This document shows positions 1 through 11,281 of a stretch of 64,000 nt of DNA, piece after piece. The notes below the pieces were generated by a model. That model was not told where the DNA came from and did no database searches. It was given only the letters and a program-made list of their open reading frames with translations. Location: positions 14,800,774 to 14,864,773 of the forward strand of contig OX465103.1 of assembly GCA_949987565.1 (NCBI GenBank), given 5' to 3'. Source of the stretch: Luidia sarsii. Its lineage: Eukaryota > Echinodermata > Asteroidea > Paxillosida > Luidiidae. How positions within the stretch are numbered: position 1 is the stretch's first letter; the number at the start of each line of letters is the position of its first letter. The translations under genes and the position numbers were made by a program.

Positions 1-132
1 CACTGACAGCATACCAACAACCCACCATCAGCACGACAGCACACTGACACTACATCGACCATACAGCGACAGCACACCCAAAGCACACAGACAGCACACT
101 GACATTCCACCCACAGCACGCCGACACCCCAC
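1..132 (+). repeat. Partial unit at the left edge (P2 tail)
   Basis: The window opens inside the P2 block (CCACCATCAGC, then ACTGACACTACATCG without the 3-bp CGT), followed by the CCAAAGCACAC and TGACATTCCAC 11-mers and the last 11-mer before the core at 133. The array therefore continues to the left. Confidence 0.9.
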
Positions 133-610
133 ACACTCTCAGAGAAGTGAAGAAAAGAGTAGAAGGAAAACTGACAAGAATCTTTACTTGATCCTGAAAC
201 AAGGATAACACCCCCTTTTACAGGACCAATTGCAAAGGCGGGGGTCACGAGGCCAGGCGGAAAAAGGGTTTCCTTCTCCCAAAAAGGCTTTTGACGGCCT
301 CCAACAAACCACCGAGAGCACACCGACATCACACCGACAGCACACCAATAGCACACCGACAGCACACCGACACTGCATCGACCATACTGCGACAGCACAA
401 CGTAAGCACACAGACAGCACACCAACAGCGAACCGACAAGCAAACCGATGTCCAACCGACAGCACACCAACAGCACACTGACAGCATACCAACAACCCAC
501 CATCAGCACGACAGCACACTGACACTCGTACATCGACCATACAGCGACAGCACACCCAAAGCACACAGACAGCACACTGACATTCCACCCACAGCACGCC
601 GACACCCCAC
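133..610 (+). repeat. Type A unit, representative (478 bp, anchor 230)
   Basis: Core 133-301 (169 bp: it carries an extra A in the CCCAAAAAGG run), a short run of 11-mers, then from about 369 block Q and from about 480 block P2. Q begins GACACTGCATCGACC, passes through AACGTAAGCAC and CGAACCGACAAGC, and normally ends GATGGCCCAC; here it reads GATGTCCAAC. P2 begins GCATACCAACAACCC and holds CCACCATCAGC and CACTCGTACATCG. Minus the core, the length is 28 x 11 + 2, explained by the extra A (+1) and one 12-mer in Q (+1). The same design recurs at anchors 2856, 8744, 11867, 13949, 16483, 19029, 26356, 28261, 30166, 33272, 33750, 36867, 43056, 46026 and 48062. Confidence 0.9.
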
Positions 611-618
611 ACACTCTC

Positions 619-648
619 AGAGAAGTGAAGAAAAGAGTAGAAGGAAAA
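619..648 (+). other. Purine-rich tract in the core (representative)
   Basis: 28 of 30 bases are A or G; the exceptions are T at 626 and T at 638 (the latter is A in the GAAGAAGG haplotype). It recurs in every intact core at anchor -89 to -60. Such asymmetric tracts can affect nucleosome positioning or form triplexes; that is known of such tracts in general, not shown here. Confidence 0.7.
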
Positions 649-668
649 CTGGCAAGAATCTTTGCTTG

Positions 669-684
669 ATCCTGAAACAAGGAT
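669..684 (+). other. Core hairpin 1 (ATCCT-GAAACA-AGGAT)
   Basis: A 5-bp inverted repeat around a 6-base loop, at anchor -39 to -24. In the cores at anchors 2229, 8117, 20737, 23385 and 50073 the left arm reads ATCCG with no compensating change, so the pairing is not strictly preserved. Confidence 0.55.
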
Positions 685-736
685 AACACCCCCTTTTACA
701 GGACCAATTGCAAAGGCGGGGGTCACGAGGCCAGGC

Positions 737-751
737 GGAAAAAGGGTTTCC
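737..751 (+). other. Core hairpin 2 (GGAAA-AAGGG-TTTCC)
   Basis: A 5-bp inverted repeat with loop AAGGG, at anchor +29 to +43. The loop is AAGTG in three copies (anchors 40089, 57555 and 60156). The arms looked intact in the copies I compared. Confidence 0.55.
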
Positions 752-761
752 TTCCCCCAAA

Positions 762-777
762 AGGCTTTTGACGGCCT
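762..777 (+). other. Core hairpin 3 (AGGC-TTTTGACG-GCCT)
   Basis: A 4-bp inverted repeat at anchor +54 to +69, at the right edge of the core. In the second core haplotype the loop reads TTTTTACG. Copies at about 39,091 and 55,944 read GACAGCCTCC, which breaks the right arm. Confidence 0.45.
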
Positions 778-1075
778 CCAACAAACCACCGACATCACAC
801 CGACAGCACACAAACAGCACACCAACAGCACATAGACAGCACACCGACAGCACACCGACAGCACACCGACAGCACACCTACAGCACTCAGACAGCACCCC
901 GACACCACCCCGACAGCACACCGACAGCACTCCGAGAGCTCACCGACAGCACACCAACAGCACACTAATGACACCATACCAACAACCCACCGTCAGCACG
1001 ACAGCACACCGACACTACATCGACCATACAGCGACAGCACACTGACATTCCACCCACAGCACACCATCACCCCAC

Positions 1076-1695
1076 ACACTCTCAGAGAAGTGAAGAAAAG
1101 AGAAGAAGGAAAACTGGCAAGAACCTTTGCTTAATCCTGAAACAAGGATAACACCCCCTTTCACTGGACCAATTACAAAGGCGGGGGTCACGAGGCCAGG
1201 CGGAAAAAGGGTTTCCTTCCCCCAAAAGGCTTTTGACGGCCTCCAACAAACCACAGACAGCACACCGACATCACATCGACAGCACACCGACATCACACCT
1301 ACAGCAAACCGACAGTACACCCAAAGCACACTGACAGCACACCTACAGCACACAGACAGCACCCTGACACCACTCCGAGATCTCACCGACAGCACACCAA
1401 CAGCACACTAATGACAGCATACCAACAACCCACCGTCAGCACGACAGCACACCGACACTGCATCGACCATACAGCGACAGCACAACGAAAGCACACAGAC
1501 AGCACACCAACAGCGAACCGACAAGCACACCGATGGCCCACCGACAGCACACCAACAGCACACTGACAGCATACCAACAACCCACCATCACCACGACAGC
1601 ACACTGACACTCGTACATCGACCATACAGCGACAGCACACCCAAAGCACACAGACAGCACACTGACATTCCACCCACAGCACGCCGACACCCCAC
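1076..1695 (+). repeat. Type C composite unit, representative (620 bp, anchor 1173)
   Basis: Core, 11-mers, block P1 from 1406, block Q, then block P2 around 1569-1690. P1 and P2 are diverged copies of one another: GCATACC occurs at 1417 and again at 1569, 152 bp apart, and both are followed by CAACAACCCACC, a TCA-CACGACAGCACAC segment and a CATCGACCATACAGC segment. Length minus core is 41 x 11 + 1, which fits the slips TAA +3, two 8-mers -6, CGT +3 and the Q 12-mer +1. The order P1-Q-P2 is what joining the end of a B unit to the middle of an A unit would give. Confidence 0.85.
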
Positions 1696-1897
1696 ACACT
1701 CTCAGAGAAGTGAAGAAAAGAGTAGAAGGAAAACTGGCAAGAATCTTTGCTTGATCCTGAAACAAGGATAACACCCCCTTTTACAGGACCAATTGCAAAA
1801 GGCGGGGGTCACGAGGCCAGGCGGAAAAAGGGTTTCCTTCCCCCAAAAGGCTTTTGACGGCCTCCAACAAACCACCGACAGCACACCGACATCACAC

Positions 1898-1963
1898 CGA
1901 CAGCACACCGACAGCACACCGACAGCACACCGACAGCACACCGACAGCACACCGACAGCACAC
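1898..1963 (+). repeat. Perfect minisatellite run, 6 x 11 bp
   Basis: Six uninterrupted copies of CGACAGCACAC, among the longest perfect runs I found. The same run occurs at 7786-7851 and 23054-23119 in equivalent units. In the copy at 49,637 one repeat has changed to CAACAGCACAC. The + strand monomer is 5 C, 4 A, 2 G and no T, with one CpG. Confidence 0.93.
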
Positions 1964-1964
1964 C

Positions 1965-1972
1965 TACATGTA
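1965..1972. other. TACATGTA, 6-bp insertion site 1
   Basis: The usual CCTACAGCAC reads CCTACATGTACAGCAC here: six bases added after TA, giving an 8-bp palindrome. It resembles a Tc1/mariner excision footprint (see findings). Confidence 0.6.
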
Positions 1973-4067
1973 CAGCACTCAGACAGCACCCCGACACCAC
2001 TCCGACAGCACACCGACAGCACACTGACAGCATACCAACAACCCACCGTCAGCACGACAGCACACCGACACTACATCGACCATACAGCGACAGCACACTG
2101 ACATTCCACCCACAGCACACCGTCACCCCACACACTCTCAGAGAAGTGAAGAAAAGAGAAGAAGGAAAACTGGCAAGAACCTTTGCTTAATCCGGAAACA
2201 AGGATAACACCCCCTTTCACAGGACCAATTGCAAAGGCGGGGGTCACGAGGCCAGGCGGAAAAAGGGTTTCCTTCCCCCTAAAGGCTTTTTACGGCCTCC
2301 AACAAACCACAGACAGCACACCGACATCACACAGACAGCACACAGACAGCACACCGACATCACACCGACAGCACACCGACAGCACACCGAAAGCACACTG
2401 ACAGCACACCTACAGCACACAGACAGCACCCGACACCACTCCGAGATCTCACCGACAGCACACCAACAGCACACTAATGAAAGCATACCAACAACCCACC
2501 ATCAGCATGACAGCACACCGACACTGCATCGACCATACAACGACAGCACAACGAAAGCACACAGACAGCACACCAACAGCGAACCGACAAGCACACCGAT
2601 GGCCCACCGACAGCACACCAACAGCACGCTGACAGCATACCAACAACCCACCATCAGCACGACAGCACACTGACACTACATCGACCATACAGCGACAGCA
2701 CACCCAAAGCACACAGACAGCACACTGACATTCCACCCACAGCACGCCGACACCCCACACACTCTCAGAGAAGTGAAGAAAAGAGTAGAAGGAAAACTGG
2801 CAAGAATCTTTACTTGATCCTGAAACAAGGATAACACCCCCTTTTACAGGACCAATTGCAAAGGCGGGGGTCACGAGGCCAGGCGGAAAAAGGGTTTCCT
2901 TCCCCCAAAAAGGCTTTTGACGGCCTCCAACAAACCACCGAGAGCACACCGACATCACACCGACAACACACCAACAGCACACCGACAGCACACCGACACT
3001 GCATCGACCATACTGCGAGAGCACAACGTAAGCACACAGACAGCACACCAACAGCGAACCGACAAGCAAACCGATGGCCCACCGACAGCACACCAACAGC
3101 ACACTGACAGCATACCAACAACCCACCATCAGCACGACAGCACACTGACACTCGTACATCGACCATACAGCGACAGCACACCCAAAGCACACAGACAGCA
3201 CACTGACATTCCACCCACAGCACGGCGACACCCCACACACTCTCAGAGAAGTGAAGAAAAGAGTAGAAGGAAAACTGGCAAGAATCTTTGCTTGATCCTG
3301 AAACAAGGATAACACCCCCTTTTACAGGACCAATTGCAAAGGCGGGGGTCACGAGGCCAGGCGGAAAAAGGGTTTCCTTCACCGAAAAGGCTTTTGACGG
3401 CCTCCAACAAACCACCGACATCACACCGACAGCACACCAACAGCACATCAACAGCACATAGACAGCACACCGACAGCACACCGACAGCACACCGACAGCA
3501 CACCTACAGCACTCAGACAGCATCCCGACACCACCCCGACACCACTCCGACAGCACAACGACAGCACTCCGAGAGCTCACCGACAGCACACCAACAGCAC
3601 ACTAATGACAGCATACCAACAACCCACCGCCAGAACGACAGCACACCGACACTACATCGACCATAAAGCGACAGCACACTGACATTCCACCCACAGCACA
3701 CCGTCACCCCACACACTCTCAGAGAAGTGAAGAAAAGAGAAGAAGGAAAACTGGCAAGAACCTTTGCTTAATCCTGAAACAAGGATAACACCCCCTTTCA
3801 CAGGACCAATTGCAAAGGCGGGGGTCACGAGGCCAGGCGGAAAAAGGGTTTCCTTCCCCCTAAAGGCTTTTTACGGCCTCCAACAAACCACAGACAGCAC
3901 ACCGACATCACACCGACAGCACACCAACAGCACATAGACAGCACATAGACAGCACACCGACAGCACACCGAAAGCACACTGACAGCACACCTACAGCACA
4001 CAGACAGCACCCCGACACCACTCCGAGAGCTCACCGACAGCACACCATCAGCACACTAATGACAGCA

Positions 4068-4075
4068 TACATGTA
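4068..4075. other. TACATGTA, 6-bp insertion site 2
   Basis: In P1 the usual GCATACCAAC reads GCATACATGTACCAAC: the same six bases after a different TA, in a different sequence context. Confidence 0.6.
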
Positions 4076-4617
4076 CCAACAACCCACAGTCAGCACGACA
4101 GCACACCGACACTGCATCGACCATACTGCGACAACACAACGAAAGCACACAGACAGCACACCAACAGCGAACCGACAAGCAAACCGATGGCCCACCGACA
4201 GCACACCAACAGCACACTGACAGCATACCAACAACCCACCATCAGCACGACAGCACACTGACACTCGTACATCGACCATACAGCGACAGCACACCCAAAG
4301 CACACAGACAGCACACTGACATTCCACCCACAGCACGCCGACACCCCACACACTCTCAGAGAAGTGAAGAAAAGAGTAGAAGGAAAACTGGCAAGAATCT
4401 TTGCTTGATCCTGAAACAAGGATAACACCCCCTTTTACAGGACCAATTGCAAAGGCGGGGGTCACGAGGCCAGGCGGAAAAAGGGTTTCCTTCCCCCAAA
4501 AGGCTTTTGACGGCCTCCAACAAACCACCGACAGCACACCGACATCACACCGACAGCAAACCAACAGCACACCGACAGCACACCGACAGCACACCGACAG
4601 CACACCGACAGCACACC

Positions 4618-4625
4618 TACAAGTA
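4618..4625. other. TACAAGTA variant insertion
   Basis: CCTACAAGTACAGCAC: the site 1 position, with CAAG in place of CATG. It could be a different footprint or a T-to-A change of TACATGTA. Confidence 0.5.
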
Positions 4626-6487
4626 CAGCACTCAGACAGCAACCCGACACCACTCCGACAGCACACCGACAGCACACCAACAGCACACTGACAGCATACC
4701 AACAACCCACCGCCAGCACGACAGCACACCGACTCTACATCGACCATACAGCGACAGCACACTGACATTCCACCCACAGCACACCGTCACCCCACACACT
4801 CTCAGAGAAGTGAAGAAAAGAGAAGAAGGAAAACTGGCAAGAACCTTTGCTTAATCCTGAAACAAGGATAACACCCCCTTTCACAGGACCAATTGCAAAG
4901 GCGGGGGTCACGAGGCCAGGCGGAAAAAGGGTTTCCTTCCCCCTAAAGGCTTTTTACGGCCTCCAAAAAACCACAGACAGCACATAGACAGCACACCGAC
5001 AGCACACCGAAAGCACACTGACAGCACCCCTACAGCACACAGACAGCACCCCGACACCACTCCGAGAGCTCACCGACAGCTCACCAACAGCACACTAATG
5101 ACAGCATACCAACAACCCACCGTCAGCACGACAGCACACCGACACTGCATCGACCATACTGCGACAGCACAACGTAAGCACACAGACAGCACACCAACAG
5201 CGAACCGACAAGCAAACCGATGGCCCACCGACAGCACACCAACAGGACACTGACAGCATACCAACAACCCACCATCAGCACGACAGCACACTGACACTCG
5301 TACATCGACCATACAGCGACAGCACACCCAAAGCACACAGACAGCACACTGACATTCCACCCACAGCACGCCGACACCCCACACACTCTCAGAGAAGTGA
5401 AGAAAAGAGTAGAAGGAAAACTGGCAAGAATCTTTGCTTGATCCTGAAACAAGGATAACACCCCCTTTTACAGGACCAATTGCAAAGGCGGGGGTCACGA
5501 GGCCAGGCGGAAAAAGGGTTTCCTTCCCCCTAAAGGCTTTTTACGGCCTCCAACAAACCACAGACAGCACACCGACATCACACCGACAACACACCAACAG
5601 CACATAGACAGCACACCGACAGCACACCGAAAGCACACTGACAGCACACCTACAGCACACAGACAGCACCCCGACACCACTCCGAGAGCTCACCGACAGC
5701 ACACCAACAGCACACTAATGACAGCATACCAACAACCCACCGTCAGCACGACAGCACACCGACACTGCATCGACCATACAACGACAGCACAACGAAAGCA
5801 CACAGACAGCACACCAACAGCGAACCGACAAGCATACCGATGGCCCACCGACAGCACACCAACAGCACACTGACAGCATACCAACAACCCACCATCAGCA
5901 CGACAGCACACTGACACTACATCGACCATACAGCGACAGCACACCCAAAGCACACAGACAGCACACTGACATTCCACCCACGGCACGCCGACACCCCACA
6001 CACTCTCAGAGATGTGAAGAAAAGAGTAGAAGGAAAACTGGCAAGAATCTTTACTTGATCCTGAAACAAGGATAACACCCCCTTTTACAGGACCAATTGC
6101 AAAGGCGGGGGTCACGAGGCCAGGCGGAAAAAGGGTTTCCTTCCCCCAAAAGGCTTTTGACGGCCTCCAACAAACCACCGACAGCACACCGACATCACAC
6201 CGACAGCACACCAACAGCACACCGACAGCACACCGACAGCACACCGACACTGCATCGACCATACTGCAACAGCACAACGAAAGCACACAGACAGCACACC
6301 AACAGCGAACCGACAATCAAACCGATGGCCCACCGACAGCACACCAACAGCACACTGACAGCATACCAACAACCCACCATCAGCACGACAGCACACTGAC
6401 ACTCGTACATCGACCATACAGCGACAGCACACCCAAAGCACACAGACAGCACACTGACATTCCACCCACAGCACGCCGACACCCCAC

Positions 6488-8019
6488 ACACTCTCAGAGA
6501 AGTGAAGAAAAGAGTAGAAGGAAAACTGGCAAGAATCTTTGCTTGATCCTGAAACAAGGATAACACCCCCTTTTACAGGACCAATTGCAAAGGCGGGGGT
6601 CACGAGGCCAGGCGGAAAAAGGGTTTCCTTCCCCCAAAAGGCTTTTGACGGCCTCCAACAAACCACCGACATCACACCGACAGCACACAAACAGCACACC
6701 AACAGCACATAGACAGCACACCGACAGCACACCGACAGCACACCGACAGCACACCTACAGCACTCAGACAGCACCCCGACACCACCCCGACACCACTCCG
6801 ACAGCACACCGACAGCACTCCGAGAGCTCACCGACAGCACACCAACAGCACACTAATGACACCATACCAACAACCCACCGTCAGCACGACAGCACACCGA
6901 CACTACATCGACCATACAGCGACAGCACACTGACATTCCACCCACAGCACACCGTCACCCCACACACTCTCAGAGAAGTGAAGAAAAGAGAAGAAGGAAA
7001 ACTGGCAAGAACCTTTGCTTAATCCTGAAACAAGGATAACACCCCCTTTCACTGGACCAATTACAAAGGCGGGGGTCACGAGGCCAGGCGGAAAAAGGGT
7101 TTCCTTCCCCCAAAAGGCTTTTTACGGCCTCCAACAAACCACAGACAGCACACCGACATCACATCGACAGCACACCGACATCACACCTACAGCAAACCGA
7201 CAGCACACCCAAAGCACACTGACAGCACACCTACAGCACACAGACAGCACCCTGACACCACTCCGAGATCTCACCGACAGCACACCAACAGCACACTAAT
7301 GACAGCATACCAACAACCCACCGTCAGCACGACAGCACACCGACACTGCATCGACCATACAGCGACAGCACAACGAAAGCACACAGACAGCACACCAACA
7401 GCGAACCGACAAGCACACCGATGGCCCACCGACAGCACACCAACAGCACACTGACAGCATACCAACAACCCACCATCACCACGACAGCACACTGACACTC
7501 GTACATCGACCATACAGCGACAGCACACCCAAAGCACACAGACAGCACACTGACATTCCACCCACAGCACGCCGACACCCCACACACTCTCAGAGAAGTG
7601 AAGAAAAGAGTAGAAGGAAAACTGGCAAGAATCTTTGCTTGATCCTGAAACAAGGATAACACCCCCTTTTACAGGACCAATTGCAAAAGGTGGGGGTCAC
7701 GAGGCCAGGCGGAAAAAGGGTTTCCTTCCCCCAAAAGGCTTTTGACGGCCTCCAACAAACCACCGACAGCACACCGACATCACACCGACAGCACACCGAC
7801 AGCACACCGACAGCACACCGACAGCACACCGACAGCACACCGACAGCACACCTACATGTACAGCACTCAGACAGCACCCCGACACCACTCCGACAGCACA
7901 CCGACAGCACACTGACAGCATACCAACAACCCACCGTCAGCACGACAGCACACCGACACTACATCGACCATACAGCGACAGCACACTGACATTCCACCCA
8001 CAGCACACCGTCACCCCAC
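6488..8019 (+). repeat. Four-unit cassette, occurrence 2 (last three units)
   Basis: Anchors 6585, 7061 and 7681, ending at 8117; spacings 476, 620 and 436. The first cassette unit is replaced by a different type A unit (anchor 6097, 488 bp). The fourth core reads AAAAGGTGGG. Confidence 0.8.
7853..7860. other. TACATGTA, site 1, HOR copy 2
   Basis: The same insertion as at 1965, offset 5,888 bp, so inherited through HOR duplication and not an independent event. Confidence 0.6.
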
Positions 8020-9955
8020 ACACTCTCAGAGAAGTGAAGAAAAGAGAAGAAGGAAAACTGGCAAGAACCTTTGCTTAATCCGGAAACAAGGATAACACCC
8101 CCTTTCACAGGACCAATTGCAAAGGCGGGGGTCACGAGGCCAGGCGGAAAAAGGGTTTCCTTCCCCCTAAAGGCTTTTTACGGCCTCCAACAAACCACAG
8201 ACAGCACACCGACATCACACAGACAGCACACAGACAGCACACCGACATCACACCGACAGCACACCGACAGCACACCGAAAGCACACTGACAGCACACCTA
8301 CAGCACACAGACAGCACCCGACACCACTCCGAGATCTCACCGACAGCACACCAACAGCACACTAATGAAAGCATACCAACAACCCACCATCAGCATGACA
8401 GCACACCGACACTGCATCGACCATACAACGACAGCACAACGAAAGCACACAGACAGCACACCAACAGCGAACCGACAAGCACACCGATGGCCCACCGACA
8501 GCACACCAACAGCACGCTGACAGCATACCAACAACCCACCATCAGCACGACAGCACACTGACACTACATCGACCATACAGCGACAGCACACCCAAAGCAC
8601 ACAGACAGCACACTGACATTCCACCCACAGCACGCCGACACCCCACACACTCTCAGAGAAGTGAAGAAAAGAGTAGAAGGAAAACTGGCAAGAATCTTTA
8701 CTTGATCCTGAAACAAGGATAACACCCCCTTTTACAGGACCAATTGCAAAGGCGGGGGTCACGAGGCCAGGCGGAAAAAGGGTTTCCTTCCCCCAAAAAG
8801 GCTTTTGACGGCCTCCAACAAACCACCGAGAGCACACCGACATCACACCGACAGCACACCAACAGCACACCGACAGCACACCGACACTGCATCGACCATA
8901 CTGCGAGAGCACAACGTAAGCACACAGACAGCACACCAACAGCGAACCGACAAGCAAACTGATGGCCCACCGACAGCACACCAACAGCACACTGACAGCA
9001 TACCAACAACCCACCAACAGCACGACAGCACACTGACACTCGTACATCGACCATACAGCGACAGCACACCCAAAGCACACAGACAGCACACTGACATTCC
9101 ACCCACAGCACGGCGACACCCCACACACTCTCAGAGAAGTGAAGAAAAGAGTAGAAGGAAAACTGGCAAGAATCTTTGCTTGATCCTGAAACAAGGATAA
9201 CACCCCCTTTTACAGGACCAATTGCAAAGGCGGGGGTCACGAGGCCAGGCGGAAAAAGGGTTTCCTTCACCGAAAAGGCTTTTGACGGCCTCCAACAAAC
9301 CACCGACATCACACCGACAGCACACCAACAGCACATCAACAGCACATAGACAGCACACCGACAGCACACCGACAGCACACCGACAGCACACCTACAGCAC
9401 TCAGACAGCACCCCGACACCACCCCGACACCACTCCGACAGCACAACGACAGCACTCCGAGAGCTCACCGACAGCACACCAACAGCACACTAATGACAGC
9501 ATACCAACAACCCACCGCCAGAACGACAGCACACCGACACTACATCGACCATAAAGCGACAGCACACTGACATTCCACCCACAGCACACCGTCACCCCAC
9601 ACACTCTCAGAGAAGTGAAGAAAAGAGAAGAAGGAAAACTGGCAAGAACCTTTGCTTAATCCTGAAACAAGGATAACACCCCCTTTCACAGGACCAATTG
9701 CAAAGGCGGGGGTCACGAGGCCAGGCGGAAAAAGGGTTTCCTTCCCCCTAAAGGCTTTTTATGGCCTCCAACAAACCACAGACAGCACACCGACATCACA
9801 CCGACAGCACACCAACAGCACATAGACAGCACATAGACAGCACACCGACAGCACACCGAAAGCACACTGACAGCACACCTACAGCACACAGACAGCACCC
9901 CGACACCACTCCGAGAGCTCACCGACAGCACACCATCAGCACACTAATGACAGCA

Positions 9956-9963
9956 TACATGTA
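9956..9963. other. TACATGTA, site 2, HOR copy 2
   Basis: The same GCATACATGTACC context as 4068, offset 5,888 bp. Confidence 0.6.
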
Positions 9964-10505
9964 CCAACAACCCACCGTCAGCACGACAGCACACCGACAC
10001 TGCATCGACCATACTGCGACAACACAACGAAAGCACACAGACAGCACACCAACAGCGAACCGACAAGCAAACCGATGGCCCACCGACAGCACACCAACAG
10101 CACACTGACAGCATACCAACAACCCACCATCAGCACGACAGCACACTGACACTCGTACATCGACCATACAGCGACAGCACACCCAAAGCACACAGACAGC
10201 ACACTGACATTCCACCCACAGCACGCCGACACCCCACACACTCTCAGAGAAGTGAAGAAAAGAGTAGAAGGAAAACTGGCAAGAATCTTTGCTTGATCCT
10301 GAAACAAGGATAACACCCCCTTTTACAGGACCAATTGCAAAGGCGGGGGTCACGAGGCCAGGCGGAAAAAGGGTTTCCTTCCCCCAAAAGGCTTTCGACG
10401 GCCTCCAACAAACCACCGACAGCACACCGACATCACACCGACAGCAAACCAACAGCACACCGACAGCACACCGACAGCACACCGACAGCACACCGACAGC
10501 ACACC

Positions 10506-10513
10506 TACAAGTA
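10506..10513. other. TACAAGTA variant, HOR copy 2
   Basis: The same as 4618, offset 5,888 bp. Confidence 0.5.
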
Positions 10514-11281
10514 CAGCACTCAGACAGCACCCCGACACCACTCCGACAGCACACCGACAGCACACCAACAGCACACTGACAGCATACCAACAACCCACCG
10601 TCAGCACGACAGCACACCGACACTACATCGACCATACAGCGACAGCACACTGACATTCCACCCACAGCACACCGTCACCCCACACACTCTCAGAGAAGTG
10701 AAGAAAAGAGAAGAAGGAAAACTGGCAAGAACCTTTGCTTAATCCTGAAACAAGGATAACACCCCCTTTCACAGGACCAATTGCAAAGGCGGGGGTCACG
10801 AGGCCAGGAGGAAAAAGGGTTTCCTTCCCCCTAAAGGCTTTTTACGGCCTCCAAAAAACCACAGACAGCACATAGACAGCACACCGACAGCACACCGAAA
10901 GCACACTGACAGCACATAGACAGCACACCGACAGCACACAGACAGCACCCCGACACCACTCCGAGAGCTCACCGACAGCTCACCAACAGCACACTAATGA
11001 CAGCATACCAACAACCCACCGTCAGCACGACAGCACACCGACACTGCATCGACCATACTGCGACAGCACAACGTAAGCACACAGACAGCACACCAACAGC
11101 GAACCGACAAGCAAACCGATGGCCCACCGACAGCACACCAACAGGACACTGACAGCATACCAACAACCCACCATCAGCACGACAGCACACTGACACTCGT
11201 ACATCGACCATACAGCGACAGCACACCCAAAGCACACAGACAGCACACTGACATTCCACCCACGGCACGCCGACACCCCAC

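Larger units (their letters stand above)
611..778 (+). repeat. 168-bp conserved core, representative copy (anchor 708)
   Basis: This is the only part of each unit that does not break into 11-mers. It starts ACACTCTCAGAGAAG, has a purine-rich stretch, the palindrome-like ATCCTGAAACAAGGAT, a pyrimidine run ACACCCCCTTTTACAGG, the anchor TTGCAAAGGC, then GGGGGTCACGAGGCCAGG, GGAAAAAGGGTTTCC and AGGCTTTTGACGGCCT. Two haplotypes alternate. One has GTAGAAGG, AATCTTTGCTTGATCC or AATCTTTACTTGATCC, CCTTTTACAGG and CAAAAGGCTTTTGACGG. The other has GAAGAAGG, ACCTTTGCTTAATCC, CCTTTCACAGG and usually CTAAAGGCTTTTTACGG. I do not recognise its origin. It lacks clear terminal inverted repeats, a poly-A tail or target-site duplications. 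Confidence 0.92.
611..1075 (+). repeat. Type B unit, representative (465 bp, anchor 708)
   Basis: Core 611-778, then 27 x 11 bp. The first 11-mer after the core is CAACAAACCAC. A run of CGACAGCACAC variants follows, then CGAGAGCTCAC, then block P1: CACTAATGACA at about 963, CATACCAACAACCC, CCACCGTCAGC, CGACACTACAT, CGACCATACAG, TGACATTCCAC, CCACAGCACAC. Type B units of 443, 454, 465 and 476 bp are exactly 168 + 25, 26, 27 and 28 x 11, because the +3 (TAA) and -3 (8-mer CGTCAGCA) slips in P1 cancel. Confidence 0.9.
133..2131 (+). repeat. Four-unit cassette, occurrence 1
   Basis: Anchors 230, 708, 1173 and 1793, ending at the core of 2229. Spacings are 478, 465, 620 and 436. Diagnostic variants are TTACAAAGGC at the third core, AAAAGGCGGG at the fourth, TACATGTA at 1965 and ATCCG in the next core. 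It overlaps the start of the 5,888-bp HOR, which contains most of it. Confidence 0.82.
1076..6963 (+). repeat. 5,888-bp HOR, copy 1 (11 units)
   Basis: Anchors 1173, 1793, 2229, 2856, 3334, 3810, 4447, 4893, 5480, 6097 and 6585, with unit lengths 620, 436, 627, 478, 476, 637, 446, 587, 617, 488 and 476. The first eight anchors reappear exactly 5,888 bp downstream with no net insertion or deletion. By eye I found roughly 15-20 single-base differences over about 3.8 kb, for example C/T at 1802/7690, A/T at 3129/9017 and A/C at 4086/9974. Confidence 0.9.

Noticed and set aside
480..515. PRDM9-type hotspot motif CCNCCNTNNCCNC at CCACCATCAGCAC / CCACCGTCAGCAC
   Set aside because: It has one mismatch at a fixed position, the motif is specific to a human allele, and the host is unknown; chance matches are expected in C-rich repeats.
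704..708. CCAAT box in the core as a promoter element
   Set aside because: A pentamer alone is not evidence. There is no TATA-like or initiator element at a suitable distance and no downstream gene.
713..740. G-quadruplex at GGCGGGGGTCACGAGGCCAGGCGG
   Set aside because: It has only one run of three or more G; the others are GG pairs with unequal loops, and the 11-mers have one GG per repeat with loops of nine bases.
611..778. CENP-B box or alpha-satellite relationship
   Set aside because: The HOR design and the 168-bp core recall alpha satellite, but I see no TTCGNNNNANNCGGG motif on either strand and no sequence likeness. Centromere function cannot be claimed.
611..778. Core as a SINE, LTR or MITE
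   Set aside because: I see no A or B box, poly-A tail, primer-binding site, TG...CA ends, terminal inverted repeats or target-site duplication at the core edges.
4031..4777. Cysteine-rich, keratin-associated-like or mucin-like protein family
   Set aside because: The Cys-rich and Thr/Pro/His-rich peptides are translations of the 11-mer and give the same composition in all frames.
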